A DNA stretch of 64,000 nt from CAYNWK01 sp964400875. GTDB lineage: Bacteria; Chloroflexota; Anaerolineae; Anaerolineales; UBA4823. The stretch is taken from the NCBI GenBank assembly GCA_964400875.1, contig CAYNWK010000006.1, positions 9,463 to 73,462 on the forward strand, written 5' to 3'. Under the pieces are notes generated by a model. It was not told where the DNA came from, made no database searches, and saw only the letters and a list, made by a program, of their open reading frames with translations. The position numbers and the translations under genes were made by a program. Below, in pieces: positions 40,590 through 49,164 of the stretch. How positions within the stretch are numbered: the stretch's first letter is position 1; each line of letters opens with the position of its first letter.

Positions 40590-42245
40590 TTAACGACCTC
40601 CGCCCGCGCAGGCGCAGGCGCATCCGGCGCAGGCGCAAGCGCAAGCACAGCTGCTGCCCCCACCGCCACCGCGCGATCGCCCGCTGCTGGTTGACTTCGG
40701 AGGTGGGTTTGTAACCCGAGTGACACCGCTGGTGAAGTCGGATACATTGCCGATCACGCCTTTTGAAAAGTTTTGTACCCCTGTAACAACCGAGGCAGCG
40801 AACGCTGAGCCGGGCAGGTTGGGCATCGAAACCCCGCCACCGCCCGGGGTAGAGCTCGGGCGCGAGGTTGAGATCGGGGCTCCGGTGGACCTCCCGAAAC
40901 CCGGGTCATAGCGGGGCCACCAAATCGGTACGAAGACCGGCCCACCCCGGAACACTTCCTTGGTGCGGTCGCCGTATTCGCGATCCAGCATGGTCCATTC
41001 CATGACTTCATCGAACTTCTGGCTTTTGACTTCGGGCGTATCCGCTGCTTCGACCTGTTGCCAGGCTCTTTTCATAATGTCCTGGTAGTATGCTAAGGTC
41101 TCACGCCGGCTGAAACCCTTCATCTTGTTGCTGACGCCTTTGACCAGGTCCACCATCATCTTTTGGAGAGCTTTGCGGCGCGGCGCGCCTGCTTTCTCCT
41201 CAAATGCAGCCAAGAAGTCCAGCTCATATGGGCGCAGATCTTCCGGCAAATCGTCCAGGACTTTGATTTCAAGCGGATCTTGGGTTACGACCTGGGCGGC
41301 GTTCTTCTTAATCACTGAAAATAAGATCATCGTCAGTACTTTATCCATGGGCTGCTCCATCAAGATGGCAGCCTCGATGGCGGTGAGACCACGCTTGATG
41401 CCGTGGCCTTCGATGGCGATCTTAGGTGGAAGATACTTCATCTTTCGACGACGATCACCAACTATGCCCAGGACGATAAACAAAGCGAAGAATCCGATAC
41501 ATAAGAAGGGGATCAAGGCTTCGAAGTTGAAATTAAAGGAGAACGCCGGTGGGGTAACAATAGCTTCCGCTGGTACATACGCCTTGGGAAAGGAAGCGCC
41601 AAAATTATATTGAGTCCAGGCATTAGCGGATTGATCGCGCCAGGTATAGGTGATTCGCCCCTGGTCGTCAAAGCCAGTCACCGGGGTTGAGGGGAAACCA
41701 GACGGCGCGCTGTGCCAGCGAGGCTCTTCCGGTTGAACCCCGGGCGGCAGGTGGAAGACGACGGTCAGATCGGTGTTTCCACTTGTAAATTCCTTGCCAA
41801 ACTGGGTGGGTGCAAACACGGCGCTGGCGTAATTTTCATCATTGTCATCCGGGTAGAGCACATCACGGACCGTACCGATAGATGCGTGAACCCGGCCTGT
41901 ACTGCCCGGTGGGATGGCATTCGACCCCAACCCTAACTCGAAGCCCTGATCGATGAATTCCGAATCCTGGATGTGGGTTATTGGGTGACCGTCAACGTCC
42001 GCAAAAATTGAACTCAACTCATAATTATTACTGGGAGTGGCGACATCGACGAAATCGATCGGTGAAGCCCCCAGATTATTCTCGAAAACGAACACATAAT
42101 CCAGGGAAGAAGTGCCGTCCTCATTCCAGTAAACGTGTACGGTCTCTTCAGGCACGCTGAAGGAATAATTTTGCGCCAAAACGCTGCTGGGAACAGCGAG
42201 AAGAATAGCGAGGAGGAGAAGCAAGATCGGCAAGCGTTTCTTCAT
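40590..42245 (-). CDS. DUF2207-like exported membrane protein with Cys-Ala repeat tail
   Basis: A protein of 551 residues. A signal peptide (LPILLLLLAILLAVPSSVLAQ) leads into an extracytoplasmic beta-rich domain (FSVPEETVHVYWNEDGTSSLDYVF), one membrane helix (FNFEALIPFLCIGFFALFIV region), and a cytoplasmic part. The last 25 residues are SSGRSRGGGGGSS followed by CACACACAGCACACAGGGR. The tail is encoded by tandem TGCGCY codons. Such a Cys-rich tail may bind metal, be lipidated or crosslink. Domain assignment rests on layout and is not certain. Confidence 0.72.
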   Translation of the reverse strand: MKKRLPILLLLLAILLAVPSSVLAQNYSFSVPEETVHVYWNEDGTSSLDYVFVFENNLGASPIDFVDVATPSNNYELSSIFADVDGHPITHIQDSEFIDQGFELGLGSNAIPPGSTGRVHASIGTVRDVLYPDDNDENYASAVFAPTQFGKEFTSGNTDLTVVFHLPPGVQPEEPRWHSAPSGFPSTPVTGFDDQGRITYTWRDQSANAWTQYNFGASFPKAYVPAEAIVTPPAFSFNFNFEALIPFLCIGFFALFIVLGIVGDRRRKMKYLPPKIAIEGHGIKRGLTAIEAAILMEQPMDKVLTMILFSVIKKNAAQVVTQDPLEIKVLDDLPEDLRPYELDFLAAFEEKAGAPRRKALQKMMVDLVKGVSNKMKGFSRRETLAYYQDIMKRAWQQVEAADTPEVKSQKFDEVMEWTMLDREYGDRTKEVFRGGPVFVPIWWPRYDPGFGRSTGAPISTSRPSSTPGGGGVSMPNLPGSAFAASVVTGVQNFSKGVIGNVSDFTSGVTRVTNPPPKSTSSGRSRGGGGGSSCACACACAGCACACAGGGR

Positions 42246-42299
42246 AACGTAGTTTTCTCCAGGTATTCGCGTGCTTTCAAGCGGAAGTTGGGGATCAAT

Positions 42300-42674
42300 T
42301 TACCACTTGGGGTCTTCAGTGAGCTGGTAGGTAGTGCCGCAGTAAGGACAATTTACCACCGGGGCGCCAGCTACCATGGTGATGTCTTTAGCGCTGAGCG
42401 CGCCGCCACAGGATTGGCACTTGAGCGTGTCCAACGACACGTCTCCAGGCAGGTCTACCTGCAGGGTTACATTCGTGGTTGTGCTTTCGGCCGCTGCTCG
42501 TCGGCCGAGAAAATAACCGGCGGCGACCAATCCAAATCCGATTGCGACGGTCACCAAACCGCTGACGAACCAACCAGAGTTGAACTGGGGACCAAATGCC
42601 GCCCAGATAAACAGGACTCCAAACAGAATCATAATGGCGGCGGCAACGTAAGCAATAATGCTGATGGCTCTCAT
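42300..42674 (-). CDS. Small membrane protein with C-terminal zinc ribbon
   Basis: A protein of 124 residues. Two hydrophobic helices (IAYVAAAIMILFGVLFIWAAF and VSGLVTVAIGFGLVAAGYFLG) are followed by a cytoplasmic zinc ribbon CQSCGG...CPYCGTTYQL. SD GGAGGAGAAA precedes the ATG. It is 55 bp upstream of the DUF2207-like gene and likely in the same operon. Function unknown. Confidence 0.75.
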   Translation of the reverse strand: MRAISIIAYVAAAIMILFGVLFIWAAFGPQFNSGWFVSGLVTVAIGFGLVAAGYFLGRRAAAESTTTNVTLQVDLPGDVSLDTLKCQSCGGALSAKDITMVAGAPVVNCPYCGTTYQLTEDPKW

Positions 42675-42699
42675 TTTCTCCTCCAGAGAATTCTAGCCT

Positions 42700-42728
42700 A
42701 GTTTACAACCGTTAGCCGAGCATGGCAA
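42700..42728 (-). promoter_or_regulatory. Promoter of the zinc-ribbon/DUF2207-like operon
   Basis: On the minus strand TTGCCA (42728-42723), a 17-bp spacer and TAAACT (42705-42700), about 20-25 bp before the start codon region. Confidence 0.65.
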
Positions 42729-42848
42729 GTGACTTTTGGCAGATTTTTGTTAAGACTAACACACCTTGATGATAAATGGAGGTCCGGCCGATGACAGCTC
42801 TCGCTGATACACCCTGATTATTAATCCAATAATTATGGGGTAAAAACA

Positions 42849-42888
42849 AAAACCTTCCAGGAACCCGTGATTAATCCTGGAAGGTTTT
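42849..42888 (-). terminator. Terminator of the pst-phoU operon
   Basis: AAAACCTTCCAGGA (42849-42862) pairs perfectly with TCCTGGAAGGTTTT (42875-42888); on the minus strand it is followed by TGTTTTTA. It lies about 45 bp after the phoU stop. Confidence 0.9.
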
Positions 42889-42930
42889 GATCTCGACTGA
42901 TCGATCAGTTCAAACGCTTAACCCCTATGA

Positions 42931-43635
42931 TTAAGCGAATGGATCCATATCGCGCAGCTCGTCATCTGTGACGTCGAATTCCATGATTTCGCCGGTTTCA
43001 ACGTAGACGATCCGTTCGCAAATGTTAGTCACCCGGTCAGCCATGCGCTCCAAATTGTGCGCCACCCAAAGCAGATAGTTTCCGCGATCGATGGTGGATG
43101 GATCGGCGATCATGTAGGTGAGCAATTCACGATAGACCTGGTTGTACAGGTTATCGATGTCGTCGTCCTCTTCCGGGATGGCGCGTGCAGCGGTCAAATC
43201 ATCCTCAACAAAAGCACTCAGCGCCCGGTGGAGCATATCGATACCCAACTCCGACATCCTGGGGACGTCGATCAGCGGTTTCAGCAGAGGCGCCGAACCC
43301 ATCAGGATGTTGATCTTGGCGATCCCCTTGGCGTAGTCACCGATGCGTTCGAGCTCTGTGATGATCTCGAGAATCGCGGCTAAGACGCGCAGATCTCGAG
43401 CGACAGGTTGTTGGGTGGCGATCACCGTCAGGGTTTTATCTTCGATTTCGAAATGTTTCTGATTTACCTGCGCATCGTCGGCGTAAATTCGCCTGGATTC
43501 ATCGAAATCTCGGTTCTTTAGCGCTTCTACGGCGTCGGCGACAGCTTGTTCCACCATGCTGCCCAATACCAACACATCATCTTTTAACTCATTCAGCTTA
43601 CGATCTAAGGTTTCCCTTGGCATTACGGAGGGCAT
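42931..43635 (-). CDS. phoU: Phosphate system regulator PhoU
   Basis: A protein of 234 residues, two three-helix bundles with the metal-binding ExxxD patterns (LNELKDDVLVLGSMVEQAV, ELERIGDYAKGIAKI, LERMADRVTNICERIVY). It couples Pst transport to the PhoR kinase. GAGGTG lies 7 nt before the ATG at 43635. Last gene of the first pst operon; the second pst locus has no phoU. Confidence 0.95.
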   Translation of the reverse strand: MPSVMPRETLDRKLNELKDDVLVLGSMVEQAVADAVEALKNRDFDESRRIYADDAQVNQKHFEIEDKTLTVIATQQPVARDLRVLAAILEIITELERIGDYAKGIAKINILMGSAPLLKPLIDVPRMSELGIDMLHRALSAFVEDDLTAARAIPEEDDDIDNLYNQVYRELLTYMIADPSTIDRGNYLLWVAHNLERMADRVTNICERIVYVETGEIMEFDVTDDELRDMDPFA

Positions 43636-43748
43636 GACACACCTCGTTTTCTTTTAATGAATGGATAAATCTGACATAAATTGTAAACGAATATTACTCT
43701 TAGGGCATGCGCAGTTCGCCGAGCAAACGCATAAATCCCGGATGTATT

Positions 43749-44549
43749 TTACCCAAATCGTCCCGAGATGTAATCTTCGGTGCGTTGATCGCGCGGCTTG
43801 GTGAAGATCTGATCGGTTTCACCATATTCAACCATAAACCCGGCGCGATTCTCATCCATGTTGAAGAAAGCCGTAAAATCGGAGACACGGGCAGCTTGCT
43901 GCATGTTGTGGGTCACGACGATAATGGTGTAATTCTTCGCCAGATCGCGCATCAATTCCTCAATTTTTAAGGTGGCGATGGGATCGAGGGCGGAAGCAGG
44001 TTCGTCCATCAGGATGATTTCCGGGCGTACCGCGATGGCGCGGGCGATGCATAATCGCTGCTGCTGCCCGCCGGAGAGCGAGAGCCCACTCTGGTCGAGC
44101 TTGTCCTCGACCTCATCCCAGAGCGCAGCCTGGATCAGGGATTGTTCTACTAAGGCGTCCATATCGCCCTTGAAGCCGTTGATGCGCGCCCCCCAGGCCA
44201 CGTTCTCGTAAATGCTCTTGGGAAATGGATTAGGTCTTTGGAAGACCATCCCGATGTTCCGGCGCACTTCCACAGGATCGACGCCCTCCGCGTAGATGTT
44301 CTGCCCATTGAACAGCACCTCGCCTTTCGCATGCGCGGTGGGCACGACTTCATTCATGCGGTTGAAAGCGCGCAGCATAGTGCTTTTGCCACAACCGGAG
44401 GGTCCGATGATGGCGGTAACCATCTGGGGTTCAACAGGTAGATTGACATCTCTGATCGCCAAAAAATCCCCGTAAAAGACGTTGAGATGGCGAGCTTCGA
44501 TGGCGTATTTGTGGTTTGTTGAGCCCAAAGCAATCCTACTATCTGTCAT
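43749..44549 (-). CDS. pstB: Phosphate ABC transporter ATPase PstB (first system)
   Basis: A protein of 266 residues. The start MTDSRIALGS at 44549 is chosen for AGGAAA upstream. Walker A GPSGCGKSTM, Q-loop VGMVFQRPNPFP, signature LSLSGGQQQRLC, Walker B EIILMDEPASALDP and H-switch VVTHNMQQAARVSD are all canonical. It powers PstCA. This makes it the useful reference for the two altered PstB proteins near 54 and 58 kb. Confidence 0.97.
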   Translation of the reverse strand: MTDSRIALGSTNHKYAIEARHLNVFYGDFLAIRDVNLPVEPQMVTAIIGPSGCGKSTMLRAFNRMNEVVPTAHAKGEVLFNGQNIYAEGVDPVEVRRNIGMVFQRPNPFPKSIYENVAWGARINGFKGDMDALVEQSLIQAALWDEVEDKLDQSGLSLSGGQQQRLCIARAIAVRPEIILMDEPASALDPIATLKIEELMRDLAKNYTIIVVTHNMQQAARVSDFTAFFNMDENRAGFMVEYGETDQIFTKPRDQRTEDYISGRFG

Positions 44550-44674
44550 TGTAATTTCCTGCTGAAGTGGTTGCGCATAATCACTATACTCGCGTTGAGA
44601 GACAATCGTAGCACCGGCAGCACTTGGGTGCTGCGGCGGTGTTTCGAATTTCGACTTTTCATTGATCATGGTAT

Positions 44675-45583
44675 TTATACCTGCCTTCTCCGGCTGATGA
44701 AGCGGGCGATCAAGGTCAGGAGCAGGACCATCATCATCAGCTCAAGGGCGCCGGCCCAGGCTCGGACGTGGGCCGGCTCGAAAGGGCCACGGGCCTCATT
44801 GAATATGATCAAAGGCAGAGCCGCTTGCGCTCTGCCCAGCAGTTCGGGCACGATCGTGAAAGCGCCGAGTGCTGTGAGCAGCAGCGGGGCCGTTTCTCCG
44901 GCAGCACGGGCGACGGCCAACATAGAAGCAGTGATCAGACCACTGCTCGCTGTGGGCAGCACGATCTGCGTGACCACCTGCCAGCGCCGGGCGCCGAGGC
45001 CGTAGGCAGCGTTGCGCAGGTCTTCAGGTACCAGCCGGATGACTTCTTCAGAGGCGCGTGCAATAATCGGGATCATAAGCAAACTCAAGGCCAGTCCACC
45101 CGCCAGGGTAGAGAAACCGCTGCCTCTCTGGACAAGAATTGTATAGATAAACAACCCGACAAAGATGGACGGCACACCGGTCATTACATCGGTAAAAAAT
45201 TGGACAAACGGGACTAGCTTGCTGTCAGAGTATTCCACGACGTAGGTCGCCGTGGCAATCCCTAACGGGATGGCGATGATCGAGGCGATCGCTAACATAT
45301 ATAGGGTGCCAAACAAGCCGTTCAAATAGCCTCCGCCTTCCCGGACTAGTGAGATATTCTGAATCGAGGTGAGAAACTCGATGTTCATCGCGCTGGCGCC
45401 TCGCCGGATAACCTCAAACAGGATTAAGCCTAGCGGGATCAGCGCCAACAGTATGGCCAAGAACAGGACGAGCTCCATTAACTGGCTCTTGCACTTGCGG
45501 GCAGCCAGGTTCCCGGGCATTTCATCAACGCTGGTAATAATTCGTTCTTGAATTAGATTGGTATCTGTTGATGCGGTGCTCAT
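44675..45583 (-). CDS. pstA: Phosphate ABC transporter permease PstA (first system)
   Basis: A protein of 302 residues starting MSTASTDTNLIQER, with AGGAGA upstream and an ATGA overlap with pstC. Six membrane helices and the permease loop IARASEEVIRLVPEDLRNAAYGLGARRWQ, the EAA-type coupling helix, are present. It forms the phosphate channel with PstC. Confidence 0.95.
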   Translation of the reverse strand: MSTASTDTNLIQERIITSVDEMPGNLAARKCKSQLMELVLFLAILLALIPLGLILFEVIRRGASAMNIEFLTSIQNISLVREGGGYLNGLFGTLYMLAIASIIAIPLGIATATYVVEYSDSKLVPFVQFFTDVMTGVPSIFVGLFIYTILVQRGSGFSTLAGGLALSLLMIPIIARASEEVIRLVPEDLRNAAYGLGARRWQVVTQIVLPTASSGLITASMLAVARAAGETAPLLLTALGAFTIVPELLGRAQAALPLIIFNEARGPFEPAHVRAWAGALELMMMVLLLTLIARFISRRRQV

Positions 45584-46569
45584 ACAGCAGCATCTCCTGC
45601 GACACGGCCACCGGTGGCCCAAATGACCAGCCTGGCGGCAATATTGACGAAAACGGTGATCAGAAAGAGAACGACGCCAACGCCTAGCAGCGCCTTGATG
45701 TTCTCGGGCGCGGCCTCCTGAAAGGTGATCGCAATAATTCCGGCCATGGATTGTCCGCCCTGGAAGAGGGTGGTTGGCATCCGCTGTGAACCGCCGATCA
45801 GCATCGCGACCGCAATGGTTTCACCAAAAGCGCGCCCCAATCCAAGCATGGTCGCTCCAATGATTCCTGGTCTTGCCCTGGGCAGGACGATGTCGCGGAT
45901 CATTTCCCAGCGGGTGGAGCCGAGGGCGTAGGCGCCATGGATTTCAGCTACCGGCGTTCTTGACATAACTTCGCGAGTGACGGCTGTGATGATCGGCAGC
46001 ACCATGATCGCCAGCACGATACCGGCTGAGGCGTAGTTATAGGTCACCACAGGATTGCCCAAGAAAGGAACAAGCTCCCCAAGGGTATCAGCAATGAATT
46101 TATTCACCGGGCGAACGAAAATCGGGACGAAGAAGAGCAAGCCCCACAGCCCGTAGACTACGCTTGGCACGGCAGCTAAAAGTTCTATGGCGTAGGTAAG
46201 AGGGAGGCGGATGCCTAGCGGCGCAATATTGGTCAGATAAAGGGCGCAGCCAATTGCCAGCGGGACAGCGATCACGAGAGCGATTCCGGAGGTGATCAGA
46301 GTACCCAGAATGAAGGTTAGAGCGCCGTAATCACCGGTTATTTCACTTCGAGACGTGCCTGGGTCCCAGTTGGCGCTGGTGACGAACGACCAGCCAGAGT
46401 GGATGAACACCGGCCAGGCATCCACTGCCGTTGAAATCAGCATGGCAGCGAGAATGATCAGCACACTCAAGCCAGCCGAAGCCAGGATGAGTCGGAACCA
46501 GGCATCCGCCCTGGACTTTCCCCTGCTCCTCACTGTGGTCCTTTGGTATGCATTTGCTTCAGAACGCAT
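45580..46569 (-). CDS. pstC: Phosphate ABC transporter permease PstC (first system)
   Basis: A protein of 329 residues. Membrane segments start at SAGLSVLIILAAMLIS; the motif AIELLAAVPSVVYGLWGLLFF and the coupling loop REVMSRTPVAEIHGAYALGSTRWE are typical of PstC. The gene is separated from pstS by a hairpin that may lower its expression relative to the binding protein. Confidence 0.95.
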   Translation of the reverse strand: MRSEANAYQRTTVRSRGKSRADAWFRLILASAGLSVLIILAAMLISTAVDAWPVFIHSGWSFVTSANWDPGTSRSEITGDYGALTFILGTLITSGIALVIAVPLAIGCALYLTNIAPLGIRLPLTYAIELLAAVPSVVYGLWGLLFFVPIFVRPVNKFIADTLGELVPFLGNPVVTYNYASAGIVLAIMVLPIITAVTREVMSRTPVAEIHGAYALGSTRWEMIRDIVLPRARPGIIGATMLGLGRAFGETIAVAMLIGGSQRMPTTLFQGGQSMAGIIAITFQEAAPENIKALLGVGVVLFLITVFVNIAARLVIWATGGRVAGDAAV

Positions 46570-46600
46570 AAGTTTTCCTTGTGTCGCTAAAAACGGGTAA

Positions 46601-46631
46601 GCAAGTGGGGCTTAATGAAAACCCCACTTGC
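46601..46631 (-). terminator. Hairpin between pstS and pstC (attenuator)
   Basis: GCAAGTGGGG (46601-46610) and CCCCACTTGC (46622-46631) form a perfect 10-bp stem on the minus strand, followed by TTACCCGTTTTTAG. Located after pstS, it could stabilise or partly terminate the transcript so that the binding protein is made in excess. Confidence 0.7.
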
Positions 46632-46668
46632 CGGGTCATGCCGATAGATTGGATTAGAAGGGCATTTT

Positions 46669-47781
46669 CTAGTCTTCCGAATTGATCATGCCTACTTTTT
46701 CAAGCGCACGCGCTTCCAGTGAATCGGGCAGCGGTGAGTAGAGCAGTTCTTCAGCCAAGGCATCGCCTTCGGTCAGGGTCCAGGTCAGGTAGTCCTTGAG
46801 TAGGGTGGCGGTGTTGTCATCGTAGCCGCAGGTCCAGGCCAAAATCCAGGTGGCGCCAGCGATGGGGTAGCCTTCACCGCCCACGCCCAGGATGTTGAAG
46901 CGCAGGTCCTCGGGGATGGTGATGCCGTCAGCGGCGGCTGCGGTCGATGCCAGTGTCGGGGTGATTGCGTTGCCATCTTCGTTGACCATGTCAGCAACCG
47001 GGATGTTGTTGGTGATGGCGTAGGACAACTCGATGTAGCCGACTGCGCCGGGGTTCTGCTGGATTTGGGCGGCGACGCCGTCGTTCTTCTCGCCGCCGAC
47101 GGAGTTGGGGGCCGGCCATTCAACTTCCTTGCCTGCGCCAACTTCGCTGGCCCACTGCTCGGAGATGTCGCTCAGATAGGTGGTGAAGATGCTGGTCGTG
47201 CCAGAGCTGTCGGAACGATGGGCAACGATGATGTCCTCGGAGGGCAGGTCCACGCCAGGGTTCAGCTCGGCGACCGCCGGGTCATCCCAACTGGAGATGT
47301 TGCCCAGGAATATGTCGGCCAGGACGGGTCCGGAGAGGGTCAGACCTTCGACGCCTTCCAGGTTGTAGCCGATCGCGACTGCGCCAAATACGGTCGGGAT
47401 GTGCACGGGTTCGCAGCTGCGGGCTTCGGTTGCGGCGGTGAGTTCCTCATCGGTGAGGAAGGCGTCCGAGGCGCCGAAGTCGGTCTGCTGTCCGATGAAC
47501 TGCTCAACGCCGCCGCCGGAACCGATAGACTGGTAGTTGATGCTCACGTCGGGCTGGACGTTGCTGGTGTATTCGGCGATCCATTCCAGGTAGATCGGGG
47601 CCGGGAAGGATGCCCCAGCGCCCAGAAGTTCGCCGGATAACATCATGCCTTCTTCCATGGCTTCGGTTGGCTGGCTTGCTGGCTCATTCGGCGTCTCGGT
47701 CGTTGCTGCTCCAGCGCACCCGGCCAGCAGCAACGATGCCAACATCAGGACGGAGAACAGGGCGTACAAAGAGCGTTTCAT
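46669..47781 (-). CDS. pstS: Phosphate-binding lipoprotein PstS (first system)
   Basis: A protein of 370 residues starting MKRSLYALFS at 47781, with GGAGGAAAGTCT before the ATG; the longer open frame upstream runs through the Pho promoter and is discarded. The lipobox is LLLAGC. Phosphate-contact motifs LGAGASFPAPIYLEWIAEY, QSIGSGGGVEQFIG, DFGASDAFLT and HRSDSSGTTSIFTTYL are present. Extracellular phosphate capture. Confidence 0.97.
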   Translation of the reverse strand: MKRSLYALFSVLMLASLLLAGCAGAATTETPNEPASQPTEAMEEGMMLSGELLGAGASFPAPIYLEWIAEYTSNVQPDVSINYQSIGSGGGVEQFIGQQTDFGASDAFLTDEELTAATEARSCEPVHIPTVFGAVAIGYNLEGVEGLTLSGPVLADIFLGNISSWDDPAVAELNPGVDLPSEDIIVAHRSDSSGTTSIFTTYLSDISEQWASEVGAGKEVEWPAPNSVGGEKNDGVAAQIQQNPGAVGYIELSYAITNNIPVADMVNEDGNAITPTLASTAAAADGITIPEDLRFNILGVGGEGYPIAGATWILAWTCGYDDNTATLLKDYLTWTLTEGDALAEELLYSPLPDSLEARALEKVGMINSED

Positions 47782-47830
47782 AGACTTTCCTCCACGTAAA
47801 GATTGATTTTCTCTTCCGATTGTGGAGGTT

Positions 47831-47901
47831 ATCACCCATGGTTTAACGGATGAACAAAGCTGGGTTAATAGCTCTTGAACGAATTGTAAACGTTTGGTTA
47901 A
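47831..47901 (-). promoter_or_regulatory. Tandem PHO-box array and -10 of the pst operon
   Basis: On the minus strand six hexamers begin every 11 bp from 47901: TTAACC, TTTACA, TTCAAG, TTAACC, TTGTTC and TTAAAC. This is the TTAACA-type direct repeat spacing used by PhoP/PhoB. TGATAAC follows about 5-6 nt later and can serve as -10; the leader to pstS is about 50 nt. The array ends at 47840. Confidence 0.8.
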
Positions 47902-47920
47902 GGGAGTATGGGGAAATAGC

Positions 47921-49093
47921 TCAGCTGAGCAAGTGGGCGATGACACCAACCGATGCCCCGCCCAGGATGATCCAGGTGGAATTGACCCGGAAACGGAAGA
48001 CCATTAAAAAGCTAACGACAGCGACGATAGCGGTCAGGACGTCCACCAGGGCCGATTGCGCCAGCTGCCAGGTAACTGCGGCCATCAGCCCCAGGGAGGC
48101 GACATTAACCCCATCGAGGAAACTAGCGGCCCAAGGAGACGAGCGCAAGCGGGGTATTACCGGGTTGCTGATGGCGACGAAGATAAATGACGGCAGGAAA
48201 ATCCCGAGCGTGGCCAGGATGGCGCCTGGGATGCCGGCAAGGAAAAATCCGATAAAAGTCGCTGTTGTGAAGACTGGTCCAGGTGTGATCTGTCCGATGG
48301 CGACTGCATCAATCAGCTGTTGGTCGGTCAACCAGCCCAACCTGGTTACAAAATCATCTCTTAGAAATGCCAGCAAGACATACCCGCTGCCGTAAAGCAC
48401 TGAGCCGATTTTAAGAAAGGTCAGAAACAAGGTACGCAGGTCGAAGGCTGCGTTGAATTGCTGAAGCAGCGAGATGCCGAGAGGGGGTAAGAAAAAGATA
48501 GAACGGAAAAATGAACGCGTAGTTGAAAAGTTCTCACCCAGCATCACGATCAGGCCGCCAAGCGCTAATAACAGCAAGATGTTGATCCCGAGAAAATAAG
48601 CGCCGAAGACGAGCAGCCCAATGGCTGTTAACATCGGTGATTTAATCGCTTTTCTGCTTAAGCCGATCAGCGCCTGCACGATGATGGCGATGACGACCGG
48701 CTTGATACCGTAGAGCAGCCAATCCGCCTGGGGGGTTGAGCCGTAAAGGGTGTAGGACCAGGCCAACAGGGTGACTAGCAGCATGGCGGGTAGAATGAAG
48801 CAAGCCCCAGCGACGATCAATCCGGGGAACCCGGCGCGAAGATACCCGGTGTGAATGATCATCTCTGTTGAGTTTGGACCGGGGATCAGGTTCGTCGCCC
48901 CGACCAAGTCGAGGAATTGTTGGTCGTCTAACCACTTTCGACGCTGAACGACTTCATCCTGCAGCATGGCGATGTGGGCGACCGGGCCTCCGAATGCGGT
49001 GAAGCCAAGCTTTAAGGATAAAAGAGCGACTTCGACCAGATTTGTTCCGGGCGAAGTCGCCTTGTCGGGAGGATGTTTCGGAGATTGATCCAT
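47921..49093 (-). CDS. chrA: Chromate transporter ChrA
   Basis: A protein of 390 residues containing both halves of the chromate transport family: SLKLGFTAFGGPVAHIAMLQDEVV...LIPGPNSTEM in the first and FLKIGSVLYGSGYVLLAFLRDDFV...ITPGPVFTTATFIG in the second. About ten to twelve membrane helices. It exports chromate or moves sulfate-like anions. It lies just upstream of the pst promoter, with no gene partner obvious. Confidence 0.93.
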   Translation of the reverse strand: MDQSPKHPPDKATSPGTNLVEVALLSLKLGFTAFGGPVAHIAMLQDEVVQRRKWLDDQQFLDLVGATNLIPGPNSTEMIIHTGYLRAGFPGLIVAGACFILPAMLLVTLLAWSYTLYGSTPQADWLLYGIKPVVIAIIVQALIGLSRKAIKSPMLTAIGLLVFGAYFLGINILLLLALGGLIVMLGENFSTTRSFFRSIFFLPPLGISLLQQFNAAFDLRTLFLTFLKIGSVLYGSGYVLLAFLRDDFVTRLGWLTDQQLIDAVAIGQITPGPVFTTATFIGFFLAGIPGAILATLGIFLPSFIFVAISNPVIPRLRSSPWAASFLDGVNVASLGLMAAVTWQLAQSALVDVLTAIVAVVSFLMVFRFRVNSTWIILGGASVGVIAHLLS

Positions 49094-49164
49094 TTTTGAT
49101 CCGGAGAATCAGCTTGTGAATTCCCGGGATTGTACACTGTAAACAAATAGTTTATGTTGAATGG

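Noticed and set aside
40595..40660. Tandem GCGCA/TGCGC repeats as a possible CRISPR or microsatellite
   Set aside because: They are in-frame Cys and Ala codons of the DUF2207-like tail, far too short for CRISPR units; they are noted as a protein oddity instead.
43690..43745. A further copy of the palindromic element between pstB and phoU (GCGCAGTTCG...ACGCAT)
   Set aside because: Only about 10 bases resemble each end, there is no central stem, and it partly abuts the pstB stop; chance is likely.
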